Shown here: in pieces, positions 34,287 to 43,369 of the stretch
Numbering within the stretch: the stretch's first letter is position 1
How the letters are laid out: each line of letters opens with the position of its first letter
NCBI GenBank assembly: GCA_910587895.1
Contig: CAJUOE010000039.1
Coordinates: 1-64,000, forward strand
Direction: 5' to 3'
Length of the DNA stretch: 64,000 nucleotides
From: an uncultured Lachnospiraceae bacterium
Lineage (GTDB): Bacteria; Bacillota; Clostridia; Lachnospirales; Lachnospiraceae
Notes under the pieces: model-generated
Databases searched by the model: none
What the model saw: the letters and a program-made list of their open reading frames with translations, nothing else
Told to the model about the DNA's origin: nothing
Program-made: the position numbers and the translations under genes

Positions 34287-35869
34287 TTAAGGTATTAGTG
34301 GTAGATGATGAGCAGTTTATCCGTCAGGGCCTGTGTCATCTGGTGGATTGGGAAAAATATGGCTATCAGATTGTGGCTGAGGCAGAAAACGGCTCGGATG
34401 CTATTCGCATTCTTGAGGAAATAGAGATAGACCTGGTATTTGTTGATATCCGGATGCCCGGAATGACAGGGTTAGAACTGATTTCCTATGTACATGAAAA
34501 TATCAAACGTCGGGTAGGGTTTGTAATCCTTACCGGATATGCAGATTTCAATTATGCAAGAGAGGCGTTGCGCTATAATGTACTGGATTATATTTTAAAG
34601 CCTGTATTGGAGGAAGAACTGCTTGGCGTCCTCAAAAAGATAAATAATGAATATCAGGATTACCATCAGCAGCAGAGGGATAAATATGATTTTCATATCT
34701 CACAGATCCTTCTTGGTAAGTTCTCCGATAAAAATGTAAGGCAGGTGCGGCGTTATTTATCGGGGGAAGGCAATATCAAATATGTGAGCGTGGAGTTTGA
34801 CCAGAATCAAAAGGAATTTGCCTTGCTTACAAGAGAGCAGAGGATGGAGCAGCAAAGAGGGCTGTATCAATATCTTCGTGATTTGCTGGAAGAATTCTCT
34901 TATTATGTGGTGCCGCTTGTGGAAGCGGAAGAGGGAATCTTCGGCGCGGGGATTTTGTTGACGCAGCAACTGTGCAGCAAAGTGGATACGGATGAGAAAA
35001 GCTTTTTGAAGAATATCCAGAAACGCGTCACATGTCATTTTCCCTGCCCGATTCAGATTTATGTAGGGCAGGAAGTGGAAAAACTGGAGCAATTGTCGCA
35101 GTCATTCCTTTCGATCCGTGTGGCACGCTGTTTTCACGGACTGGCGCAGGAAGAATCTCGGGTGCGGAATTATGAGGATTTTGGCCATCGCAAATCATCC
35201 ATGAAGATTCAGGAAAATGATGTGGAGGCGCTTTTAGAGGCGGTAAAGGAGAACCGCATTTCAGATATTGAATCCTGTGCGGAACGTATTTTTGCCCAGA
35301 TACGGGGCAGTGATATGAATATGGAAATGGTCAATGCAAGCATTTATTATATACTGTATCGTTTGATGGAAATGGTACAGGAGTTTGATGACGAGACCAA
35401 CCAGCAGGAAATTCTGGAATATATCGGTAAGGAATCTTTTAACAAACTTGTGCTCAGTGGCAGCACGGAGGAGATTACCGGATTCTTTTCCGATTATGCC
35501 GGGTATCTGGCACAGGTACGCACACAGGAATCGAAGAAGGTTCTTGACCGGGTGGATGATTATGTGCGGGAAAACTATAAGGAGAAGATGAGTCTCAAAT
35601 CGCTGGGTGAGCTGTTCTATGTAAACAATGTCTATCTGGGGCAGCTTTACAAGAAGAAATATGGAATCGTGTTCCGGGATTATCTGAACAACATCCGTCT
35701 GGAAAAAGCACGGGAACTTTTAATCAATACTAATTTGAGGATTTATGCGATTGCGGAAGAGGTAGGATTTGCAAAGGCGGAGTATTTTATCAATAAGTTT
35801 GTGCAGAATTACCATATGACGCCCAATCAGTACCGTATGCGCAATCGGAAACAGGAGGAAACAGAGTAA
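34283..35869 (+). CDS. YesN-type response regulator, AraC family output
   Basis: The 528-residue protein has a receiver (Asp55 in LVFVDIRMPGMTG, KP switch in ILKPV), a long middle region (~140-400) of unknown fold, and a C-terminal pair of AraC helix-turn-helices (SLKSLGELFYVNNVYLGQLYKKK...IAEEVGFAKAEYFINKF). It starts with TTG at 34283, which overlaps the TGA stop of the kinase gene. Expected targets are transport and carbohydrate genes, probably including its own cluster. Confidence 0.93.
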   Translation: MIKVLVVDDEQFIRQGLCHLVDWEKYGYQIVAEAENGSDAIRILEEIEIDLVFVDIRMPGMTGLELISYVHENIKRRVGFVILTGYADFNYAREALRYNVLDYILKPVLEEELLGVLKKINNEYQDYHQQQRDKYDFHISQILLGKFSDKNVRQVRRYLSGEGNIKYVSVEFDQNQKEFALLTREQRMEQQRGLYQYLRDLLEEFSYYVVPLVEAEEGIFGAGILLTQQLCSKVDTDEKSFLKNIQKRVTCHFPCPIQIYVGQEVEKLEQLSQSFLSIRVARCFHGLAQEESRVRNYEDFGHRKSSMKIQENDVEALLEAVKENRISDIESCAERIFAQIRGSDMNMEMVNASIYYILYRLMEMVQEFDDETNQQEILEYIGKESFNKLVLSGSTEEITGFFSDYAGYLAQVRTQESKKVLDRVDDYVRENYKEKMSLKSLGELFYVNNVYLGQLYKKKYGIVFRDYLNNIRLEKARELLINTNLRIYAIAEEVGFAKAEYFINKFVQNYHMTPNQYRMRNRKQEETE

Positions 35870-35873
35870 GGTT

Positions 35874-37547
35874 ATGGAAGGGAAAGTTAGAAAACCGGGA
35901 AAAATGATGTATGTGTGGCTGCTGTTGTTGTTGTTGCTGACAGCGCTCTCTTTTGTGGCGTTTCGATGGATACTGCGTAAATCAGGGCATGAACAGAAGT
36001 CGTTTACCGCTTTTATGGCGGTGCCGGGTGAAGAAAAGGCGAAGGATAACCGTATCTGCAATAAGATTGCAGAGCTTACGGGCGCCCGCGCAGAGATCGA
36101 ATGGCTCGGTGGACAGACGCCGGAGGAAAAGATTGAGACCATGATTCAGAAAGGGGAGTATCCTGATTTTATCAATGGCGCGGACGCATCCAGTATGTTA
36201 ATAGAAGCGGGGGCGCTGATACCATTGGAAGACTATCTGGAAGACTATCCGTATTTATATGATTATTTAACACCCAAACAATGGGAATCCATGCGCAAGG
36301 AAGATGGGCATATTTATTATATTCCGCCGTTTGGGGTTGTGCAGGGACGCAATACCCAGACGATGCTCTCCGGTGAGGCATTCTGGATTCAGAAACGGGT
36401 GCTGGAATGGGCGGGATTTCCTGAGGTGAAAACACTGGATCAATATTTTGACCTGATGACATCTTACCTCAAAGAAAATCCGCAGTCCGACGGACAGGCG
36501 AATATTGGATTTGAAATCTTATGCGATGACTGGCGGTATTTTTGCCTGGAAAATCCGGCAATGTTCCTTGCCGGTTATCCGAACGAGGGCTGTGCCATTG
36601 TGGATGAAAAGACACAGAAGGCGGCGGTATATGATACGATTCCCGAGGCAAAACAGTATTACCGGAAATTATGTGAGATGTACAATCAGGGCGTCATTGA
36701 CCCGGAGACATTTACCCTGTCTTACAGCCAGTATATTGACAAGCTTTCTGCGGGAAATGTACTTGGGTTTGTGGATCAATACTGGGAGATTATGGATGTG
36801 CAGAACAGCCTCTATGCCAATGGCAGGGAGGACAGGACTTATGTTCCGCTTGCCATTACGGCCAATGAGGAGATTGAGGGTAAATATAATTGTACCGAAA
36901 TCAGCCTGAATGTAGGAGCGGGGGTTGGGATTTCCGTAGATTGCAAGGATGTAGAGGGGGCGTTGCAGTTTCTCAATGACCTGCTGAAACCGGAGATTAT
37001 GACGCTGCGCTACTGGGGCGAGGAAGGCGTTGATTATGAGGTTGATGAGCAGGGATTGTTTTATCGCACGGATGAGCAGAGAAACAACTGGGGAAATGGA
37101 GATTTCTTAAAAGAAAACACCTGTAGCTACACGTATTTTCCTGCATACGAAGGAATGTCCGCGGACGGCATCAACACGGTTCTTCCGTCGGAACAGCCCG
37201 CGGAATATTATCAGAAACTCTCGGATTATGATAAGAAAGTTCTGGACGCCTATGGATTTCAGACATGGAAGGAGTTTTTGGGGGAAGAGACGGAGGGTAG
37301 TCCCTGGTTTCCGCTGTATTCCTGCGTTGCGGACTGGCCGGCAGACAGTGATTACGGGCAGGCAAGGGCTGATATGGAGCGGGTAAAACGTCTGTGGCTG
37401 CCGAAGGTCATCATGTCTTCGGAGGCAGAATTTGAAAAATCGTGGTCGGACTACATGGAAACCTATCAGAATGAGGTGAATGTGGACGCATATCTGGAAC
37501 AACTGAACCTGGAAATCCAAAAGAGGGTGCAGGAGGCAGGGCAATAA
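35874..37547 (+). CDS. Membrane-anchored extracellular solute-binding protein
   Basis: The 557-residue protein has an N-terminal membrane helix (residues ~11-32) without a lipobox and a family 1 ABC solute-binding fold (EEKIETMIQKGEYPDFINGAD, ALIPLEDYLEDYPYL, YYIPPFGV) as in LplA-type oligosaccharide binders. It begins four bases after the YesN-type gene. No permease or ATPase gene follows, so it may present a ligand to the YesM-type sensor rather than serve an importer, or the permease may be encoded elsewhere. Confidence 0.85.
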   Translation: MEGKVRKPGKMMYVWLLLLLLLTALSFVAFRWILRKSGHEQKSFTAFMAVPGEEKAKDNRICNKIAELTGARAEIEWLGGQTPEEKIETMIQKGEYPDFINGADASSMLIEAGALIPLEDYLEDYPYLYDYLTPKQWESMRKEDGHIYYIPPFGVVQGRNTQTMLSGEAFWIQKRVLEWAGFPEVKTLDQYFDLMTSYLKENPQSDGQANIGFEILCDDWRYFCLENPAMFLAGYPNEGCAIVDEKTQKAAVYDTIPEAKQYYRKLCEMYNQGVIDPETFTLSYSQYIDKLSAGNVLGFVDQYWEIMDVQNSLYANGREDRTYVPLAITANEEIEGKYNCTEISLNVGAGVGISVDCKDVEGALQFLNDLLKPEIMTLRYWGEEGVDYEVDEQGLFYRTDEQRNNWGNGDFLKENTCSYTYFPAYEGMSADGINTVLPSEQPAEYYQKLSDYDKKVLDAYGFQTWKEFLGEETEGSPWFPLYSCVADWPADSDYGQARADMERVKRLWLPKVIMSSEAEFEKSWSDYMETYQNEVNVDAYLEQLNLEIQKRVQEAGQ

Positions 37548-37571
37548 TTATTTAATCATGGAAGGGAATAT

Positions 37572-38372
37572 ATGGTAGACAAAATAACATTTATGGAAAC
37601 ACTGCATTCCGTGCAGGAAATTGTGAAGGCAAGTTCCAAGCCGCTGACGAAGGAAGAAATCGGCAGCTACTTTCAGGACATGGAGCTATCAAAAGAGCAA
37701 CAGGAAATGGTATATCAGTTCCTGCTGACACCGTCAAAGGAGACGGCACAGACAGAAGGGAAACAAGGGTTTCAGGCAGAGTCGAAATCTCAGGAAAAGG
37801 CAAAAGATAAAGCAAAAAATCCGCATTTCCAGATGTATCTGCGGGAGATTGCCGCAGTGCCTTCCCTGACAGAAGAACAGCAGAATATATTGTATCAACG
37901 CTTACTGGCAGGCGAGGAATCCGTCACGGAGGAAATATCAGGTCAATGGCTGAAAAAAATCATCCACATTGCAAAAGAGTACGCCACTGCAAATGTGTTT
38001 TTGGAGGATTTGGTGCAGGAGGGGAATATCAGCCTCCTGCTTGCAATGAAACAGCTGACAGGCAAAGGGGCAGAATATGGCATGGAAGGCGCAGGAAAGT
38101 TGGATACAGCGCAGCAGAAACGCCTGGAGAACCATCTGGAGGAACTTATACGGGAGGGGATGCAGCAGTACCGCCAGGATCTGGAAGGAGAGGCGGACAG
38201 TGAGAATACCATTCTTGCCAAGGTGAGCCTGGTATATGAAGCGAGAAAAGCGCTGGCAAAGGAGAATGGGACGGATCCGACCGTCCAGGAGCTTTGCGCC
38301 TATACAAGGATACCGCCGGAGGAGATAGCGGATATTTTAGCATTGCATGAGAAAGCGAGGGAACAACCATGA
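37572..38372 (+). CDS. Sigma-70-like protein lacking DNA-recognition regions
   Basis: The 266-residue protein has a unique N-terminus (~1-75), then a stretch close to sigma-70 region 1.2 (FQMYLREIAAVPSLTEEQQ) and regions 2.1-2.2 (IIHIAKEYATANVFLEDLVQEGNISLLLAMKQL), the part that binds the RNA polymerase beta-prime clamp. Regions 2.3 and 2.4, which melt and read the -10 element, are replaced by a charged helical segment (~170-215). A region 3-like piece follows (KALAKENGTDPTVQELCAYTRIPPEEI) and the chain ends without region 4. It might bind polymerase without reading promoters. That is inference from domain loss. The next small gene overlaps by four bases. Confidence 0.75.
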   Translation: MVDKITFMETLHSVQEIVKASSKPLTKEEIGSYFQDMELSKEQQEMVYQFLLTPSKETAQTEGKQGFQAESKSQEKAKDKAKNPHFQMYLREIAAVPSLTEEQQNILYQRLLAGEESVTEEISGQWLKKIIHIAKEYATANVFLEDLVQEGNISLLLAMKQLTGKGAEYGMEGAGKLDTAQQKRLENHLEELIREGMQQYRQDLEGEADSENTILAKVSLVYEARKALAKENGTDPTVQELCAYTRIPPEEIADILALHEKAREQP

Positions 38373-38545
38373 ATTTAGGACCGATGGAATATACGGTGGC
38401 ACGGATTGACGGAGATTACGCATATCTGCGGCAGGTGGATCAGCCGCAGGAGGAAGAAAAATGTGTGGCAAGGGCATTGCTGCCCCCGGAGATAGCAGAG
38501 GGCAGCAAATTACATTATGAGATGATGGAATACTCATTGGCATGA
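38369..38545 (+). CDS. Small DUF3006-like protein
   Basis: The protein of 58 residues starts at an ATG overlapping the stop of the sigma-like gene (ATGA). Sequence MEYTVARIDGDYAYLRQ followed by ALLPPEIAEGSKLHY fits the DUF3006 pattern (a short beta-barrel: xxxVDRIEGDxAVL...LPxxxxEGDxL). The function of the family is unknown. The overlap means it is made together with the sigma-like protein, which suggests a joint role. Confidence 0.65.
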   Translation: MNLGPMEYTVARIDGDYAYLRQVDQPQEEEKCVARALLPPEIAEGSKLHYEMMEYSLA

Positions 38546-38579
38546 GGAGTCCTGATGCCTTGTAGCGTGGCCGATAAAG

Positions 38580-39179
38580 TTAAATGGTATGAGGGCTTCG
38601 AATCACCGGCTGAATCTGTTTTCCGTTCAGCGCGGCGTCAATCGTCTCCGGAAGGAGTTCTGTAAAAGCCGTCATGGAGTTTGGTTTTGCCTGGTAATCG
38701 TCCTGTCCGAAGGGGACGAAATAAATATTTTTCGTATTCAAAAGAATGCCGATATTTTTTAAATTCATCCCCAGGGCATCATTGGTGGACAGGGAAATAA
38801 CCAGCGGGCGGTTGTTGCGCAGATGGGATTTTGCAGCCATCAGCACAGGCGTATCGGAAATTCCATTTGCCAGTTTGGAAAGCGTGTTTCCGGTACAGGG
38901 AGCTATGACCAGAATATCCATCAAACCTTTGGGGCCAATCGGTTCCGCTGCAGGAATTGTGGTAATCGGCGCATGGCCGGTCAGAAGCTCTGCGCGCTCC
39001 AGAAAAGACGCGCTTGTGCCAAAGCGCGAGTCCAGGGAGGAAGCGTTTATCGAAAATACCGGGAGAAGTTTTGCGCCGGTCTGTTTTAAGTCTTCCAGTG
39101 TCCGGAATATTTTTTCATAGGTGCAAAAGGAGCCGGTAAAACCGATTCCAATAGATTTATCATGAAAATCATAAAGCAT
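38580..39179 (-). CDS. dpaB: Dipicolinate synthase subunit B
   Basis: The 199-residue flavoprotein-like subunit (SpoVFB) shows GIGFTGSFCTYEKI, VIAPCTGNTLSKLANGI and PLVISLSTNDALG. With DpaA it makes dipicolinic acid from dihydrodipicolinate in the mother cell. The start overlaps dpaA by 11 bases. Presence of both subunits shows that the organism forms endospores. Confidence 0.95.
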   Translation of the reverse strand: MLYDFHDKSIGIGFTGSFCTYEKIFRTLEDLKQTGAKLLPVFSINASSLDSRFGTSASFLERAELLTGHAPITTIPAAEPIGPKGLMDILVIAPCTGNTLSKLANGISDTPVLMAAKSHLRNNRPLVISLSTNDALGMNLKNIGILLNTKNIYFVPFGQDDYQAKPNSMTAFTELLPETIDAALNGKQIQPVIRSPHTI

Positions 39180-40041
39180 GTTCAGCCATCCTTTCTATCG
39201 TCCTGCCAATCATTTCACCGGCAGTAACAGGAGAGAAACGTCCGGGAATGCCCGGGAGCCTAAAATGAGGCAGCAGGCATTGCTCTGTAATATCCGCCGG
39301 AAAACCAAAGGGGGAAGAGGCAATGTCGAATATATGGCAGGAACTGTGCAATTGCGCTAACTGTGCGGTGTCCAGGATGGGAGCCGGTACGGTATTGATT
39401 ACGAGCCGGCATTCTGGCAGTATATGGGGAAAATCGTCGGCGCAGATGGGAGAGAGCCCCTGTTGCCTTGCATTTTCCTGTTTTTTCATGTCCTGCTCAA
39501 CCAGATAAATATTTCCACACATTGGGAGGAACAGTTTGCTGATTGCCGCTCCGCAGAATCCGTATCCCAAAAGCAGGATGTTTACGGAGGAAAGGGCAAA
39601 CGGCGTACAGCGGATAACCTCTGCCAGAACCCCTTCAGCGGTAAGCGCGGCATTTTGATTCTGGAAAAAAGCATCATTGCCAAAATCCAGAATTTCACAA
39701 CCGCTATTTACCAGTATTTTGCGATATTCTTCAGGCAGGTTACAGACTGCCAATCTATGATTTGAAGTGAGTAAGTCCCACAGGTCATCCAGAGGACAGG
39801 GCATGGCATTCGTCTCTGCCTGATACAGGTTCTTTTTGTCACGCGTCAATGGTGTAGGCGCAAGGATCATACGGCAATGTTCCAGGGCGTCTGTCAGGGA
39901 ATCCGCCTGTATAATTCCGGATTTATATGGGAAATCCGGCGTACGGCAGCACGTGACATTCCAGCCAAGAGAATGCAGGTATTGTGCAGCATAACATTGT
40001 CTCATGTCTCCACCGAGTATGGTGATATTTGGCATCTCCAT
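39169..40041 (-). CDS. dpaA: Dipicolinate synthase subunit A
   Basis: The 290-residue NAD(P)-dependent dehydrogenase-like subunit (SpoVFA) has an N-terminal ITILGGDMRQCYAAQYL and a Rossmann nucleotide-binding stretch VNILLLGYGFCGAAISKLF near the middle. GAGGAAAC lies close before the ATG at 40041. Many Clostridia lack SpoVF and use EtfA instead, so having dpaAB is a useful taxonomic character. Confidence 0.95.
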   Translation of the reverse strand: MEMPNITILGGDMRQCYAAQYLHSLGWNVTCCRTPDFPYKSGIIQADSLTDALEHCRMILAPTPLTRDKKNLYQAETNAMPCPLDDLWDLLTSNHRLAVCNLPEEYRKILVNSGCEILDFGNDAFFQNQNAALTAEGVLAEVIRCTPFALSSVNILLLGYGFCGAAISKLFLPMCGNIYLVEQDMKKQENARQQGLSPICADDFPHILPECRLVINTVPAPILDTAQLAQLHSSCHIFDIASSPFGFPADITEQCLLPHFRLPGIPGRFSPVTAGEMIGRTIERMAEHAL

Positions 40042-40069
40042 AAGTTTCCTCGAAAAGAAATAATCCCTA

Positions 40070-40095
40070 CAGTATATGTAAAAGAAAGAAAAGTG
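40070..40095 (-). promoter_or_regulatory. Candidate sigma-K (mother-cell) promoter of dpaAB
   Basis: On the minus strand AC, 16 bases, CATATACTG, against the sigma-K pattern AC-N16-CATANNNTA (one mismatch). The -10 lies about 30 bases before the dpaA start. spoVF is sigma-K-dependent in Bacillus. Confidence 0.42.
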
Positions 40096-40246
40096 TGTTT
40101 GTACGCAGCTTGGGAAACAGCCGGTCGTTGTCTGATTTTATGCGGCCATGCAGTTTAGACAAATTTAAGACTTTTTTAGAAATTTTCCATAGGAATTCAG
40201 AGAAGAAGTTGATATAATATGACCTGAGGAGGCTGGAAGAGCAATT

Positions 40247-41737
40247 ATGAAACTGAGAACCAGATTGATTATCTCGTTTTTTATCATTATATTGGTGCCG
40301 GTGCTGCTTGCCGGAGCTACTATGTGGGGATTTGGCAAATACCAGATGCGGGCGATGCGACAGATTTATGATACGGATGGAAATGCATACGACTATTTTG
40401 TTAATTCTTTTGAGGCACTCAGCCATTTTACCAAATCCACATACGAAAATTTGCAGAAAGTGGCGAAGGAAACGCCGGAGAAATTCGAACAACAGGAATA
40501 TCTGAATCAGGTGAATGCCGAACTTGAAAAGAGATATTCTTATCTAATTGTAAGGCGCGGAGAAGAGCTGATTTACGAGGGGAACAAAACTGCCAATCAG
40601 GAACTCAGGGAAAATCTTCCGGAATATGACAGCGATGTGCTGCAGAGTGCGGGTTCCGGATTTTATCTGGAGGGAGAGGAGCAGGCGCTAATCAAGCAGA
40701 TTGACGTTGCGTTTGCGGACGGCAGCCGGGGAAGCGTTTTCATTATCACTTCTCTGGAACAGCTTTTGCCGGACGTTAAGGGCGTGCTGGTTGATTTGAT
40801 GATTTCCGTGCTGTTGATTTTGATATTTACGGCGGGGATGCTGACGGTGTGGATTTATCAGGGAATTATCAATCCGATTCACAAGCTGCAGGTGGCGGCG
40901 CAGAATATCAAAGCCGGGAATCTGGATTTTACCGTGGAGGCGGAAGGCAAAGACGAAATCGGGGAATTGTGCCGTAATTTTGAGGAAATGCGTTTTCGCC
41001 TGAAAGAGTCTGAGGAGGAAAAACTGGAGGGAGAGCGTGAGAACCGTGTGCTCATCAGTAATATTTCCCATGATTTAAAAACACCGATTACCGCCATCAA
41101 GGGATATGTGGAAGGAATTATGGACGGCGTGGCAGATACACCGGAGAAACAGGACAAATATATCCGCACCATTTACAATAAGGCAAATGAGATGGATACG
41201 CTGATCAATGAACTGACGCTGTATTCCAAGATTGACACCAACCGCATTCCCTATAATTTCAGCCGTATCAATGTGGCGGATTATTTTGAGGATTGCGTGG
41301 AGGAAGTCGGCCTGGATCTGGAGGCGAAAAATATCCGCCTGAATTATATAGACTATGCGGATAAGGACGTGTTGATCATCGCGGATCCGGAGCAGCTGCG
41401 GCGCGTGATTAACAATATCATCAGCAATTCCATAAAATATCTGGACAAGGAGCAAGGCTTTATCAACATTCGTATCCGTGATGTAGGTGATTTTATACAG
41501 ATGGAATTTGAGGATAATGGCAAGGGGATTCCCGCCAAAGACCTGCCGCATATTTTTGACCGCTTTTACAGGGCGGACGCATCCAGAAATTCTTCTACCG
41601 GAGGCAGCGGCATCGGTTTGTCTATCGTGAAGAAGATCATAGAAGACCATGGAGGGAAGATTTGGGCAAATAGCAAAGAGGGGACAGGCACTATCATGTA
41701 TTTTGTCATTCGAAAATATCAGGAGGTAGTAAGTTGA
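40247..41737 (+). CDS. HAMP sensor histidine kinase
   Basis: The 496-residue kinase has two membrane helices (~8-28 and ~184-206), a small extracellular domain, HAMP, HisKA with His275 in NISHDLKTPITAIKGY, and HATPase_c with NIISNSIKY, EDNGKGIP and GGSGIGLSI. The stimulus is unknown. A -10-like TATAAT lies at 40213. The stop overlaps the TTG start of the regulator gene. Confidence 0.94.
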   Translation: MKLRTRLIISFFIIILVPVLLAGATMWGFGKYQMRAMRQIYDTDGNAYDYFVNSFEALSHFTKSTYENLQKVAKETPEKFEQQEYLNQVNAELEKRYSYLIVRRGEELIYEGNKTANQELRENLPEYDSDVLQSAGSGFYLEGEEQALIKQIDVAFADGSRGSVFIITSLEQLLPDVKGVLVDLMISVLLILIFTAGMLTVWIYQGIINPIHKLQVAAQNIKAGNLDFTVEAEGKDEIGELCRNFEEMRFRLKESEEEKLEGERENRVLISNISHDLKTPITAIKGYVEGIMDGVADTPEKQDKYIRTIYNKANEMDTLINELTLYSKIDTNRIPYNFSRINVADYFEDCVEEVGLDLEAKNIRLNYIDYADKDVLIIADPEQLRRVINNIISNSIKYLDKEQGFINIRIRDVGDFIQMEFEDNGKGIPAKDLPHIFDRFYRADASRNSSTGGSGIGLSIVKKIIEDHGGKIWANSKEGTGTIMYFVIRKYQEVVS

Positions 41738-42423
41738 GTAAAATATTGATTGTGGAAGATGAAGTGGCGATTGCCGATCTGGAGAAGGATTATCTGGAAC
41801 TAAGCGGTTTTGAGGTGGAAATTGAAAATGACGGAGAACGCGGCCTTGCGCGTGCGCTCAGTGAAGAGTTTGATATGTTTCTTCTGGATTTGATGCTGCC
41901 CGGTGTAGACGGATTCGAAATCTGCAAGAAAATCCGTGAGAATAAGAACACGCCCATATTGATGGTGTCGGCGAAAAAGGACGATATTGACAAAATTCGC
42001 GGTCTGGGGCTGGGGGCGGATGATTACATTACGAAACCGTTTTCTCCGAGCGAGCTGGTAGCAAGGGTCAAGGCGCATCTCTCGAGATATGAGAGGCTGA
42101 TTAACAGCAATGTCCAGGAAAATGACATGATAGAAATCCGCGGTCTGAAGATTGACAAAACCGCCAGAAGAGTGTGGGTCAACGAGGAGGAGAAACAGTT
42201 CACCACCAAGGAATTTGACCTTTTGTCGTTCCTTGCACAGAATCCCAACCGCGTGTTCAGTAAAGAGGAGCTGTTCAGTAAGATTTGGGATTTGGAATCC
42301 GTGGGCGACATTGCCACGGTCACTGTCCATATCAAGAAAATCCGCGAGAAAGTAGAAATCAATACGGCGAAGCCCCAGTACATTGAGACCATTTGGGGCG
42401 TTGGGTACCGATTCAAAGTTTGA
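41734..42423 (+). CDS. OmpR/PhoB-type response regulator
   Basis: The 229-residue regulator has a receiver with Asp52 in MFLLDLMLPGVDG, Lys in ITKPF, and a winged-helix Trans_reg_C domain (TKEFDLLSFLAQNPNRVFSKEELFSKIW). It starts with TTG at 41734 behind AGGAGG, overlapping the kinase TGA stop. Targets are unknown. Confidence 0.95.
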   Translation: MSKILIVEDEVAIADLEKDYLELSGFEVEIENDGERGLARALSEEFDMFLLDLMLPGVDGFEICKKIRENKNTPILMVSAKKDDIDKIRGLGLGADDYITKPFSPSELVARVKAHLSRYERLINSNVQENDMIEIRGLKIDKTARRVWVNEEEKQFTTKEFDLLSFLAQNPNRVFSKEELFSKIWDLESVGDIATVTVHIKKIREKVEINTAKPQYIETIWGVGYRFKV

Positions 42424-42427
42424 AAAG

Positions 42428-43168
42428 ATGAATAGTAAATTGGAAATTATTTATGAGGATGACGCCCTCATCGTCTGCCATAAGCTGCCCGGCATTCCGG
42501 TGCAGACAGCAAATGCTAGGACGCCGGACATGGTGAGCCTTCTGCGCAATTATCTGGCAGCCAAAGGTGAGGAGAATACGCAGGTATTTGTGATACACCG
42601 CCTTGACCAGCCTGTGGAGGGCGTCATTGTATTTGCGAGGAACAAGCAGGCGGCGGCAGAGTTGAGCCGCCAGTCCAGAGAAAGAAATATGAATAAATCG
42701 TATCTTGCGCTGGTGGAAGGTGTATTTGATGAGCCATCGGGCGTATTGGACGATTACCTTTTGCATGACCGAAAGGCAAATATGTCACGTGTAGTTCCAG
42801 CGGGTACGCGTGGCTCCAAACGTGCGATACTCAGATACGAAGTGGAGAAAGTGCATAAAATACAGGAAACGGATCATGCCAGCCAGCAGGAGTGCCATTC
42901 TGAAATCCCTGTTGCGGAAAATGGCGCTGTCAGCCTTGTGCGGGTGCAGCTGGAGACTGGACGCCATCATCAGATTCGTGTACAGATGGCAAATGCGGAT
43001 CATCCGCTCATCGGGGATAAGAAATATAATCCAGGCTGCACAGCGGGTTATCTTCCAGTGGGGCTTTGCGCAGAGAGGATTGCTTTTATACATCCAGTTA
43101 CCGGGAAGAATATGGAATTTGCGGTGGAGCCGAAAGGTAAGATTTTTGAACATTATTTTACAGATTAA
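42428..43168 (+). CDS. RluA/RluD-family RNA pseudouridine synthase
   Basis: The 246-residue enzyme lacks an S4 domain and has the catalytic Asp60 in VIHRLDQPVEG, VEGVF and QLETGRHHQIRVQMA, with PLIGDKKY following. It isomerises uridine to pseudouridine in rRNA or tRNA; the target position cannot be read. The start is five bases after the regulator stop with a weak ribosome site, so coupling is likely. Confidence 0.9.
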   Translation: MNSKLEIIYEDDALIVCHKLPGIPVQTANARTPDMVSLLRNYLAAKGEENTQVFVIHRLDQPVEGVIVFARNKQAAAELSRQSRERNMNKSYLALVEGVFDEPSGVLDDYLLHDRKANMSRVVPAGTRGSKRAILRYEVEKVHKIQETDHASQQECHSEIPVAENGAVSLVRVQLETGRHHQIRVQMANADHPLIGDKKYNPGCTAGYLPVGLCAERIAFIHPVTGKNMEFAVEPKGKIFEHYFTD

Positions 43169-43172
43169 TACA

Positions 43173-43333
43173 TATGACACGCCGTTTCATTGTGATTATG
43201 GGAAAAATATCGAACTGGGAAGAAACTGGAACAACTTTCCATCGTGATTGGTGCAGGGAGCGTTGTGATCCATTTGATATCTGCAAATTGCGTTGCAGTA
43301 GGTAATCCCTGTAAAGTTATCCGGCGTTTTTGA
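43173..43333 (+). pseudogene. Internally deleted maltose/galactoside O-acetyltransferase remnant
   Basis: The plus strand encodes YDTPFHCDYGKNIELG and stops at 43247. In another frame from 43241 it encodes IGAGSVVIHLISANCVAVGNPCKVIRRF ending at 43333. These are the middle and the C-terminal hexapeptide-repeat end of a Maa/LacA-type acetyltransferase of about 190 residues. The piece between them is deleted and the frame is lost. Confidence 0.75.
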
Positions 43334-43369
43334 AATATAAAATCTTTAGTGGGAAGGAAGGTGCTGTAT

